Program-made: the position numbers and the translations under genes
Shown here: in pieces, positions 1 through 7,518 of the stretch
How positions within the stretch are numbered: position 1 is the first letter of the stretch
Layout of the letters: the number at the start of each line of letters is the position of its first letter
Assembly: GCA_964394145.1 (NCBI GenBank)
Contig: CAYMVL010000011.1
Coordinates: 1 to 17,527, forward strand
Source of the DNA: JAFGBN01 sp964394145
Lineage (GTDB): Bacteria > Chloroflexota > Dehalococcoidia > GIF9 > AB-539-J10
Direction of reading: 5' to 3'
Length of the DNA: 17,527 nucleotides
The notes under the pieces: model-generated
Database searches by the model: none
What the model was told of the DNA's origin: nothing
Seen by the model: only the letters and a program-made list of their open reading frames with translations

Positions 1-57
<57 letters not shown>

Positions 58-146
58 ATTTAGAGATGTGCTAATCCCTGCTTCCCAGCCCTGATCTATT
101 CCCAAAAATGCGAACTACCACTGACAGAAAAATCAACTGGAGGAGT

Positions 147-1451
147 CTACCTGTCGGACTGCGGCTTATGTCCTGCTTTGTACGCAGCTTCCCTGCCCGG
201 CTCCTGTACGCGAGCGACCTTTAGTAATACTGAAAGTGCCAGACCAACCACGCCCAGTATCGTACAGAGTAGGAAAGCCCAATGATAGCTGCTGCTTATG
301 TCAAATATGCGGCCGGCCACGAGCGAACCAACGGCCCCCCCAGTGTTAGCAGCAAACATAGCCAGCCCAAAGATCGTCCCGTGTACTCTCAGCCCGAACA
401 ACTCAGCTATGATAGGTGACTGCGCCGCTGAGAAACCCCCGTAAGCGACACCGAAAGCGACTGCAAAAAGGTACAGCTTCCACAGGTCGTCGGCCGATAG
501 AAGCCAAAGATAAGACAGTGACATGACAATAAAAACGACGATCATGACTCGCCTACTTCCAATCTTATCTATTATGCTACCCATTCCAATTTTACTGCCA
601 ATGCTTACGATGCCGACGGCGGACAAGATAGCAGCGGCAGCAGACGCCGAGAACCCGATGTCGGTGGCGTGGGGAACGATATGTACCATCGCAGAATGTA
701 CTCCGAGACCGCCCAAAAGGAAGGCCACGAACATTATCCAGAAGTGTCTGCCACGAATCGCTTCCTGAAGAGAAAACCCCTTGATTCCTAAATTTTGACT
801 ATCTGCGCTTACTGAATCAGCACCGTAGGGCAGAAGCCCCATCTGACCCGGCTCACGCCTTAGAAATTGTGCCATTACCGTAGTTACTACCAGGACTATC
901 AAGCCAATAATTATGTAGGAGGTTCGCCAGCTATAACTTGAAATAAGTTGGTTAGCCAACAGCGGCATAGTTGCCGTGCCGACCCCTATCCCTGAGGCCG
1001 CAATCCCGCTTGCTAGCCCTCTTCTCCTGACAAACCATCTAGCCACAGTAGATAGCAGCGGAACCCAAGTACCCGCTATGCCAGCACTCATCAATACTCC
1101 ATAGAATAGATACACTTGCCAGATATCGCTGATCTGGGACATGAGCAAATATCCAATACCTATAAGTAAGCCACAGACGGTAACGACCAATCTGGGTCCA
1201 AATCTATCGCTCAGTCTGCCAGAAAAAATGCCGAAAACCCCGATTAGAACCATACTCAATGAATAGGCCCCTGAAGTCGCAGCTCTTGTCCAGCCGAATT
1301 CATTCAGAAGGGGCTTAAAGAACACTCCGAAGCTATATTGTCCACCCCACACTACCATTAAAATAATAAACGAGACGGCGGCGATACTGTAGCCGTAGAA
1401 GAATCTGGGCTGCTTACCCCTGTTAGATGGCAGAAGTCTGTGATTGTTCAA
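147..1451 (-). CDS. MFS transporter, OFA/monocarboxylate-like
   Basis: A 434-residue polytopic membrane protein of the major facilitator superfamily, a proton- or solute-coupled permease of the inner membrane. About twelve hydrophobic segments are present. The MFS signature loop after TM2 is clear (GRLSDRFGPR, about residues 78-87), and its second-half counterpart (GSIIDKIGSRR) is near residues 291-301. The N-terminal YGYSIAAVSF...GVFFKPLL pattern and overall length resemble the oxalate:formate antiporter / monocarboxylate branch. The substrate cannot be read from sequence. The start is TTG at 1449-1451 with only a weak purine-rich stretch before it; no in-frame ATG gives a full TM1. It stands alone between the tRNA and a decayed region, transcribed toward the tRNA. 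Family call is firm; the substrate is unknown. Confidence 0.9.
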   Translation of the reverse strand: MNNHRLLPSNRGKQPRFFYGYSIAAVSFIILMVVWGGQYSFGVFFKPLLNEFGWTRAATSGAYSLSMVLIGVFGIFSGRLSDRFGPRLVVTVCGLLIGIGYLLMSQISDIWQVYLFYGVLMSAGIAGTWVPLLSTVARWFVRRRGLASGIAASGIGVGTATMPLLANQLISSYSWRTSYIIIGLIVLVVTTVMAQFLRREPGQMGLLPYGADSVSADSQNLGIKGFSLQEAIRGRHFWIMFVAFLLGGLGVHSAMVHIVPHATDIGFSASAAAAILSAVGIVSIGSKIGMGSIIDKIGSRRVMIVVFIVMSLSYLWLLSADDLWKLYLFAVAFGVAYGGFSAAQSPIIAELFGLRVHGTIFGLAMFAANTGGAVGSLVAGRIFDISSSYHWAFLLCTILGVVGLALSVLLKVARVQEPGREAAYKAGHKPQSDR

Positions 1452-1880
1452 AAGTAAACTGCCTGCATGTTCTCTTGCTAATCGGGCAAGTTGAAAATGC
1501 TATCATATGCTTCCGCTCTTGGGAAATCAAAACTGGCCGATAACAGCATGGGAAAAGAATTACACATCAACTTCTCCCTAGCTACTTGCCGAAAGAGCAG
1601 AGACTTTCAAAGAGTCTATTTCTGGAGGGGAGGCAGTGCTTGCCGAAGCGTCTGCCTACCAAGACTTAGTCACGCATGCTCTAAGAAATATGTAAATCCC
1701 TTGCTATCGCTTGAATTAGGTACCATGCCATGTGACGTTGCATGGAAAGCTAGCACCAGCACTATCATCTGAGTTCTATTCACAGTATAGCCCTAATCAT
1801 AATTGTTAGCGATGACAACATACTTGTTCCCTGAGGTATTGACCTTTCTCGGACTACAGACTATGCTACGCATAGCACAG
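1452..1880. other. Intergenic stretch with no gene seen
   Basis: About 430 bases between the MFS start and the glycosyltransferase remnant. A 93-codon open frame on the + strand (1491-1772) has no ribosome site, no family resemblance and biased, cysteine/serine-rich composition, so I treat it as chance. The frame of the downstream remnant can be followed back to about 1813 only by reading through a TGA at 1881-1883. That part shows no convincing glycosyltransferase motif. Confidence 0.5.
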
Positions 1881-1901
1881 TGAGCTACGGCCCACTGTGT
1901 C

Positions 1902-2465
1902 ATGTCTGCGTGTTGGCATATTTGTCAGTTCCTCCTGTTCCCCAAAGAAGATTACTGGCGCATTGGCGGGCACAGAGCTGTAAAGTCGAGAATATTGGAA
2001 GATGTCTGGCTGGGGGTAGAAATAAATCGTCACGGCGGGCGGCACTTGGCGGTCGATTTATCGCCGGTAGTCTCATGCCACATGTACCGCAGTATGGGGG
2101 CGATGTGGGAGGGGTTCGTCAAATGGGTTTACTCAGTAGCGGCATTATCGTCAGCAGCACTGGTTGGTCTCATAGTAGCCGCGTATGTCTTCTTTCTAGC
2201 TCCATTCTACTCCCTTTGTAAAGCACTATTTCTGCTACCTGCTGCTGAGTGGCAGCAGTTAGTCATTCTGCAGGTGGCAATTATAATGACTATGCGCCGA
2301 ATTGCGGATAAGCATTTCAAGGAGTCCTCTATTTCAGCTATACTACACCCGTTCGGTTTCTTATTTCTCTTTCTTGCCGCTATCTATGCCGTTTCGCAAC
2401 GAGCAGTCGGCGGGCGGATCCATTGGAAGAAACGGTTGTACGGTGGCAAATCAGGGGTAAAGTAG
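1902..2465 (+). pseudogene. Family 2 glycosyltransferase, C-terminal remnant
   Basis: This 187-codon frame matches only the C-terminal third of membrane GT2 enzymes (HpnB-like). Residues 8-24 read as the usual QFLLF...IGGH acceptor-side segment. The acidic ED pair is at 33-34 (ILEDVWLG), MYR at 61-63 is followed by WEGF at 69-72, two to three hydrophobic helices lie between about 77 and 165, and the family's terminal W-K-x-R-x-Y element appears as HWKKRLYG near residue 174. Full enzymes are roughly 350-400 residues. The nucleotide-sugar-binding half with its DxD motif is missing, and the frame is closed upstream by TGA at 1881. The ATG at 1902 falls in the middle of the domain and has no Shine-Dalgarno. 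This is best read as a 5'-deleted gene relic, probably not functional. Confidence 0.72.
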
Positions 2466-2697
2466 TCGTGGGCCGTGGCCGGGTTTCAAGAAGATCTCAA
2501 GTTGCTCCAGACAAAAAAGGGATCTGCTAAGAGTGATACGTCAACTGAGTATAGTGATAGCTGAGAAACAAGCTCTTAGAACACTCGGCAACACCTAGCA
2601 TATGAGGTAACTGTACATTTCTGATGGCTCAATTTCTTTTACATCAGCAATCTTGCTTGATTATGAACTGGTGATGTTTCAGAGTGCAGAGCCATTG

Positions 2698-3030
2698 TTA
2701 GAAGCTATTTATGGCCTCTTCTTCTTCATCATACATCTTGAAGAACTGCGTAAACCCCGCAATATCGAACACATCCTTTACGCATTGTTGCACACGGGCC
2801 AGTCTTATATCACCCTCATGTTTTGTTGCTCGCTTAAGTGCAGCCAGCAGGACTCTTAGCCCCGAACTGCTTATGTAGTCCAAATCCTTTAGATTGAGCA
2901 CCAGGTGCAGGTGCTTAGTTGCAGTAAGTGAGTTCAATTTCTTTTCTACGTCATTTGCTGCGTACGCATCTAGCCTGCCACAAAGGTAGACTACGGTGGC
3001 TGTTCCTTCAGTTTTCTGTGAAAATTCCAT
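2698..3030 (-). CDS. STAS-domain anti-anti-sigma factor-like protein (copy 1)
   Basis: A 110-residue single STAS domain, the fold of SpoIIAA/RsbV. Such proteins bind an RsbW-type kinase when unphosphorylated and so release its target. Visible landmarks are GRLDAY at 18-23, the phospho-acceptor loop YISSSGLRVLL at 52-62 (candidate serines 54-56), and the conserved FDIAGFTQ segment before the C-terminal helix. The start is taken as ATG at 3028-3030 because AGAGGGGCG lies about five bases upstream; an adjacent TTG at 3031-3033 would add one residue. It is roughly 55 percent identical (hand count) to the STAS protein at 4996-5340 and is on the opposite strand. Its natural partner is probably the kinase at 8887-9318, although it has its own transcription unit. 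Confidence 0.9.
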   Translation of the reverse strand: MEFSQKTEGTATVVYLCGRLDAYAANDVEKKLNSLTATKHLHLVLNLKDLDYISSSGLRVLLAALKRATKHEGDIRLARVQQCVKDVFDIAGFTQFFKMYDEEEEAINSF

Positions 3031-3141
3031 CAACGCCCCTCTCTATTTGTGAAGACAGCTGTAAAACTCGCGGTAGTATAGCAGTTCGATGAATTACAAG
3101 TAACTTTGGATGGCTGCCCATTCTCATTCTCACTAGCCGGT

Positions 3142-3171
3142 ATTATACAAGATGACGTTCACAATCGGCAA
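3142..3171 (-). promoter_or_regulatory. Candidate sigma-70 promoter for STAS copy 1
   Basis: On the minus strand, TTGCCG (3166-3171) and a perfect TATAAT (3142-3147) are separated by 18 bases. It reads toward the STAS gene starting at 3030, giving a leader of about 105 bases. A second possible -10, TATACT at 3075-3080, lies closer but lacks a good -35. No start site has been measured. Confidence 0.4.
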
Positions 3172-3320
3172 TTCATATAAGACTCGAGGAACGTATGTTA
3201 TCAGCCACGATGCAAATGATTTGTCGATTCCTCCTATGGAGTCCCGCGTTAGAGCACCCTGCAAATTCATGTCACATTGTATCTTCTGCATAACCTTGAT
3301 ACAAAACAGAATGGTCAAAG

Positions 3321-3350
3321 TTGACAATAAGGAATCATATGAATTAGACT
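3321..3350 (+). promoter_or_regulatory. Candidate sigma-70 promoter for the universal stress gene
   Basis: A perfect TTGACA (3321-3326) is followed after 18 bases by TAGACT (3345-3350), about 107 bases upstream of the universal stress protein start. The rest of 3034-3456 shows no gene: the 75-codon + strand frame at 3152-3379 overlaps both candidate promoters and resembles nothing known. Confidence 0.35.
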
Positions 3351-3456
3351 TTTACCTCAAACCAGAGGCAACTTTCTAGTTTTTTCACTAAAATTATAGC
3401 AGGTGAGGCAGAAGACTCTGGGTATTGTGCAGCATTCTAACATAGCAGGTGCGACC

Positions 3457-4386
3457 ATGTACAAAAAGATTCTTGTCCCTTTGGATGCCTCAGAACTATC
3501 CGCAGTATCCTTTCCTTACGCTAAAGAGCTTGCTGCCAGGTTAAACCTGAGCGTAATCTTGCTCCATGTTCACAGTCCAGAGGAGCGGGGTGTGGTAGCT
3601 CAACTGCAGGCCGACATCGACCATAAAGCTCAAATTGTGAAACGCCAGTCAGAAGAGGTCCAGGAAAAGATAGGAATCGAACCAGCAGCTAAGGGCGTGC
3701 AGGTGCACGGGGAAGTATATGTGGGGGCCCCAGATACAGAAATCCTTCGTTGCGCTGCAGAGAATCATGTTGACCTTATTCTCATGGCAACTCATGGCCG
3801 GTCTGGAATCAGGCGCTTAGTGCTGGGCAGTGTGACTGAAAAGGTTCTCCGCGCAGCGAACGTTCCGGTTTGGCTTGTTCGGCCCGGGATTCCCGAAGAG
3901 GTTGTTTACCAGCAGTGGCCAGGAAGAACGATACTAGTGCCGCTTGATGGTTCAGAGTCAGCTGAGGCAGTTCTTCCGCATGTGGAAGCATTGTCCATGC
4001 AGAAGGGTACAGACAGAGTGGATGTTATCCTGCTGAGGGTCTACAGTCGCCCAGTACCTCCAGCCGTAACCGAATATCCTACAGCAACACTGTATGAGTA
4101 TATGGATATAGAAACGGCCAGGCGAAAGGAATTAGCTCAGCAATACTTGGCTCAAATAGAAAACCAGCTAAGTGATAAAGGCCTCACGGTCCACTCTGAG
4201 GTACTAGAAGGCAGGCCTGCTGATGAGATTATAGCTTATGCCAAAGGACACCCTGCTAACCTTATCGTAATGTCAACGCATGCCCGAGCTGGAGTGGATA
4301 AAGCAATCCATGGCAGTGTAGCAGCGAAGGTTCTGAAAGAAGCTGACAGTCCCGTAGTTATGGTGAAGACAGCACATCCTGATTAG
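3457..4386 (+). CDS. Tandem universal stress protein (two UspA domains)
   Basis: A 309-residue cytoplasmic protein made of two UspA domains, about residues 1-145 and 152-309. Each begins with the beta1 signature (KKILVPLDASE; RTILVPLDGSE). Each ends with the nucleotide-binding block: THGRSGIRRLVLGSV in domain 1, THARAGVDKAIHGSV in domain 2. Domain 2 has alanine where the first glycine of the ATP-binding motif is expected, so the two halves may differ in nucleotide binding. The start is ATG 3457, preceded by AGCAGGT. The longer frame from GTG 3403 adds 18 residues that do not resemble the family. Usp proteins are commonly induced by starvation or stress. Its position between two STAS genes suggests co-regulation, but that is inference. 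Confidence 0.93.
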   Translation: MYKKILVPLDASELSAVSFPYAKELAARLNLSVILLHVHSPEERGVVAQLQADIDHKAQIVKRQSEEVQEKIGIEPAAKGVQVHGEVYVGAPDTEILRCAAENHVDLILMATHGRSGIRRLVLGSVTEKVLRAANVPVWLVRPGIPEEVVYQQWPGRTILVPLDGSESAEAVLPHVEALSMQKGTDRVDVILLRVYSRPVPPAVTEYPTATLYEYMDIETARRKELAQQYLAQIENQLSDKGLTVHSEVLEGRPADEIIAYAKGHPANLIVMSTHARAGVDKAIHGSVAAKVLKEADSPVVMVKTAHPD

Positions 4387-4905
4387 GGTCGAGTACATAT
4401 TAGCTACATTCCAGTAGAGTCCTCCCCCAGCTTCGGTTCGGAGAGTATCGAAAGGAATCAAACCCGGCTGGATATAGCTTGTCGATCTAAGCAGGCTGGT
4501 GCCATACATCCATTTCCCCTCTACCAACTAGAATCGCCATTCTCGGAGCATCTTCATGTATTTCTAGTTCCAATAGTGTTATTGCTAACTACGGTGCGCA
4601 ACTCTTACAGGTCATATTGAATCACCGAAAGGCATTGATCTCGCACGCCGCCTGTATTCTTGCACTCCGGCACATACATGGCTCAATGTATAATGCTTTT
4701 TCAAGCGCAAAACATGCGAATCTAAGACAGCTCAAGGGAACATCTCTCTCCTGGTTGACATTGCGCAGCTCTGAAGGGGGCGCTTCAATGCAATAGGCTT
4801 TTCTATCACGTAGGTGTACGCTTCGATAGCAATGTTGATTACCGGACATCAGACAAACCTTATCCGCCATCTTCCGTACATGCCACAGTCTCAGTAATGG
4901 GGGTG
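4387..4905. other. Intergenic stretch with no gene seen
   Basis: About 520 bases between the universal stress gene and the promoter region of the second STAS gene. Open frames here (minus 4273-4527 and 4622-5098) run into real genes on the other strand, have no ribosome sites and resemble no family. No clear terminator hairpin with a T run follows the universal stress gene. Confidence 0.5.
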
Positions 4906-4935
4906 TTGACAGGAGATAGGGGCGAGTTGCATGAT
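4906..4935 (+). promoter_or_regulatory. Candidate promoter of the STAS-transporter-phosphatase cluster
   Basis: TTGACA (4906-4911) and CATGAT (4930-4935) are 18 bases apart, about 60 bases before the STAS start at 4996. The -35 is perfect and the -10 matches four of six consensus bases. I saw no match to a Bacillus-type SigB promoter. Confidence 0.35.
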
Positions 4936-4995
4936 GAGCTAAGAAATCAATTTCCCAGCCATACTGTTCTGGGTGAAAGGAGGCAACAAAACAAA

Positions 4996-5340
4996 ATGGA
5001 GATACTGGAAAGAAAAGAGGGGACTGTGGGCGTGATATCGCTATCAGGTAGACTCGATGCCTATTCGGCAAACGACATGGAGGCGAAACTGAACTCAATG
5101 ATTGATATGGCCCAGGTTCAACTGGCAGTCAGCCTCGAGAGGCTGGAGTATATAAGCAGCTCGGGACTGAGGGTTCTGTTAGCGGCGCTCAAAAAGACAA
5201 GGAATCAACAAGGTGATATAAAATTAGCTTGCTTGAAGCCAAGTATAAAGGAAGTGTTTGACATTGCGGGATTCACCCAGCTCTTTTGCATCTTCGATAC
5301 CGAGGAAAGTGCCATAGCCAGTTTTGAGATGCGTCACTAA
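4996..5340 (+). CDS. STAS-domain anti-anti-sigma factor-like protein (copy 2)
   Basis: A 114-residue single STAS domain with the same landmarks as copy 1: GRLDAY at 18-23, YISSSGLRVLL at 52-62 with candidate phosphoserines 54-56, and FDIAGFTQ near 88-95. It is expected to be phosphorylated by the RsbW-like kinase (8887-9318) and dephosphorylated by the SpoIIE-type phosphatase (7519-8886). The start at ATG 4996 is chosen because the domain begins there and AAAGGAGG lies at 4976-4983; the spacing of 12 bases is long. The frame opens upstream to 4897, but those residues are not STAS-like. It is first in a + strand cluster and its TAA overlaps the next ATG by one base (TAATG). Confidence 0.92.
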   Translation: MEILERKEGTVGVISLSGRLDAYSANDMEAKLNSMIDMAQVQLAVSLERLEYISSSGLRVLLAALKKTRNQQGDIKLACLKPSIKEVFDIAGFTQLFCIFDTEESAIASFEMRH

Positions 5341-5597
5341 TGAAGATTACTGCAGCCAGTCTACTGTCAAAGCATCCTGAAGCAGAGAAGGCGGAATATG
5401 CCTTTCTTGTCCCGGGTAGCTCACGTATTCTCCTTTACAATACCTTGAATAGTGGACTGGCTATGCCGGACAGGCTTGTAATACTCATTACAGTCAACAG
5501 TGACTTCCTCATAGACCCTGATGAAATCCGTCCTATGGATAGATGGGTGAAAGTTGCTGGCAAATTTCAAGCTAGGCGCGATAATCCACGGCTTTGA
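5340..5597 (+). CDS. Unrecognised 85-residue protein coupled to STAS
   Basis: I do not recognise this protein. It is 85 residues, without signal peptide or membrane segment. The N-terminal half is mixed polar/hydrophobic (FLVPGSSRILLYNTL) with a short beta-like run VILITVNSDFLI near 47-58. The C-terminus is charged (RWVKVAGKFQARRDNPR). The ATG shares its A with the STAS stop codon (TAATG at 5338-5342), an arrangement typical of translational coupling. This is the main evidence that it is real; no independent Shine-Dalgarno is obvious. Being tied one-to-one to a STAS protein, it could be a partner or modulator of the antagonist, but nothing in its sequence shows this. A chance frame is the alternative. 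Confidence 0.6.
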   Translation: MKITAASLLSKHPEAEKAEYAFLVPGSSRILLYNTLNSGLAMPDRLVILITVNSDFLIDPDEIRPMDRWVKVAGKFQARRDNPRL

Positions 5598-5739
5598 AGG
5601 GGAGCAACCATAGAAGTATCTGTTAGGATATTTGCTCTGCAATACACTATACCTGAGAAAGGGTCAGAAGCAGGGCTGGGAACGCAAATTTTGATCTTTT
5701 CAAAAGGCTGCAGGGGAATTTAGTTAAACCAGACGTACC

Positions 5740-7359
5740 ATGAGCATCTTTGAGACTATCGCAACGGTATTAGCTGGTCTTGGCCTATTTTTTGTAGGCA
5801 TCAAGTTACTAAGAGACAACGCAAAGCAGATAATCAGCCGGCGTTTCCGCATGTTTGTCTCCAAGTGGATGGAGAACAGTTTGCGAGCTAGCTTGCTAGG
5901 GATTTTGTCTGGCTTCACTACTCAGAGTACTTCAGTTGCCACCTTTATTACTGCCAGCCTCACATCAAGCGGATTGACAACAGTCAGAAAAGCACTACCG
6001 GTTATCATTTGGGCCAATGCTGGCTGTTCTGCATTAGTATTGCTGGCGGTGCTCGACATCAAGTATGCCGTTTTGATCGTACTTACCATCTCCGGTATAT
6101 GCTTTGCTTTTGATAAGCCCACCAAGTATCGATATGCAATGGGTGTCATTCTAGGCATTGGATTGCTGTTTTTCGGCCTCCAAATGGTTAAAATGGGAAC
6201 CTCACCTCTGGCAGAATTTAGCTGGATTCAATCGTTTCTATACAGTATAAGAGCCTCCTATATCCTGGCCTTCATTCTTGGAGCCTTTTTGACATTTGTT
6301 TCACAGACTGCAATTGGCATCGTTCTCGTTGCTATTGCAATGACACAATCCGGATTATTCAGTGTTGAGCAGACTATTATGCTCATTTATGGCGTACATC
6401 TTGGCTCAGCCATTACCACATTGGTCTTGAGTTCCGGTTTAAAGGGAGAACCTAAACAGTTGGTCATACTTCAAGTGCTGTTTAATGTTTTTGGCCTCAT
6501 CTTTTTTGTCCCAATGTTTTACCTAGAAGAGAATTTAGATATCCCTCTCATCAAAAGCCTTGTGAGTAGGATGACGCCAGAACTTGAACAACAAATGGCC
6601 TATGTCGTCCTGATTTTCAATTTTGGGGTGCCTTTCGTTTTATCATTTTTCCTGAATCCCATTCATAAACTACTGGTCAAGCTCTCTCCTCCAACTCAGG
6701 AACAAGATTTGTCAAAGTTGCAGTTCATACATGACCAGGCCCTGGGTGATCCGGAAACAGCTATGGACCTTGTAGAAAAGGAACATCTTCGTCTTATCAA
6801 ACGCCTTCCAGATTATCTGGAAAGTGTCAGAACCGAGAAAACGATGGAACCGTCTCTCGGCTATGAAACCATTCACAACGCCTCTAGAGCAGTTGCCGAC
6901 GAGGTTGGATCATTTTTGGCTGATCTTCTCAATAAGAACCTTCCCCCTGCAACATCCGGGCGAGGGCTGAACCTCCAAAATCGTCACAGTGTCATCGCTT
7001 CAATTGAAGACAATGTGTACCAGATGGTAGAGACAATAGATCATACGGAACACTCCATGGCGCTACAAAATTTGATTCACAGTGTCGTCGAAGGATTACA
7101 TACCGTGTTGTTGACAACCGTTGATGCAATGGAATCATCCGAAGGGTTTGAGGTTGACCTGCTAATCAGCATTACTGAGGATAGGGGAAGCTTAATAGAA
7201 AGGATTCGAAAAAGTTACTTAAACAGCGAGGAAACGCTTGAATCACAAGACAAATCTATGCTCTTTCATGTCACCAGTCTGTATGAAAGGATTGTATGGC
7301 TAATAAGAAGATGGGCAACGCTTCTAAAAAGCGCTCAAAATTTATATCAATCTGGATAG
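5740..7359 (+). CDS. Na/Pi-cotransporter-family protein with PhoU-like domain
   Basis: A 539-residue protein with about nine hydrophobic segments in residues 1-315 and a helical, soluble PhoU-like C-terminal region (about 330-539). This is the NptA/YjbB architecture, linked to sodium-coupled phosphate transport across the inner membrane. The inverted repeats are recognisable: GFTTQSTSVATFITASLTSSG at 58-78 and FVSQTAIGIVLVAIAMTQSG near 182-204. The usual QSSS signature of each repeat is altered, to QSTS in the first and SQTA in the second, so substrate or coupling could differ. Start ATG 5740 fits the usual N-terminus; a purine run CAGGGG is too far upstream (about 24 bases) to be a normal ribosome site. 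It lies between the STAS pair and the phosphatase on the same strand (gaps 142 and 159 bases). Confidence 0.88.
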   Translation: MSIFETIATVLAGLGLFFVGIKLLRDNAKQIISRRFRMFVSKWMENSLRASLLGILSGFTTQSTSVATFITASLTSSGLTTVRKALPVIIWANAGCSALVLLAVLDIKYAVLIVLTISGICFAFDKPTKYRYAMGVILGIGLLFFGLQMVKMGTSPLAEFSWIQSFLYSIRASYILAFILGAFLTFVSQTAIGIVLVAIAMTQSGLFSVEQTIMLIYGVHLGSAITTLVLSSGLKGEPKQLVILQVLFNVFGLIFFVPMFYLEENLDIPLIKSLVSRMTPELEQQMAYVVLIFNFGVPFVLSFFLNPIHKLLVKLSPPTQEQDLSKLQFIHDQALGDPETAMDLVEKEHLRLIKRLPDYLESVRTEKTMEPSLGYETIHNASRAVADEVGSFLADLLNKNLPPATSGRGLNLQNRHSVIASIEDNVYQMVETIDHTEHSMALQNLIHSVVEGLHTVLLTTVDAMESSEGFEVDLLISITEDRGSLIERIRKSYLNSEETLESQDKSMLFHVTSLYERIVWLIRRWATLLKSAQNLYQSG

Positions 7360-7459
7360 CGATCTGCGAAAAATATCACACAGATTGAAAGGCGGGAACA
7401 AAGCAGGGGGGCCAAAATTCTTACTTGTGCTGACTGTAATTAGCGAGGGATAAATCAAT

Positions 7460-7504
7460 ATGAATCCCGCTGAAGTATATTCGCATACCGTAAGCAAGTG
7501 GTGA
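7460..7504 (+). other. Possible 14-codon upstream ORF before the phosphatase
   Basis: GAGGGA (7445-7450) precedes an ATG at 7460 by nine bases. The frame reads MNPAEVYSHTVSKW and stops with TGA at 7502-7504, 14 bases before the phosphatase ATG. It could be a leader peptide coupling translation, or simply chance. No attenuator hairpin was seen. Confidence 0.2.
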
Positions 7505-7518
7505 AATAGGGATTAGCT

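Noticed and set aside
523..768. 81-codon + strand frame inside the MFS gene
   Set aside because: It is antisense to the well-supported transporter and has no ribosome site or family resemblance.
1491..1772. 93-codon + strand frame in the intergenic stretch
   Set aside because: No ribosome site, no domain, and a composition rich in Cys/Ser/Arg without a pattern; likely chance.
3152..3379. 75-codon + strand frame upstream of the universal stress gene
   Set aside because: It covers candidate promoters on both strands, lacks a Shine-Dalgarno and resembles nothing.
4622..5098. 158-codon minus frame upstream of and into the second STAS gene
   Set aside because: It runs antisense into a firmly identified coding region and its translation has no recognisable motif.
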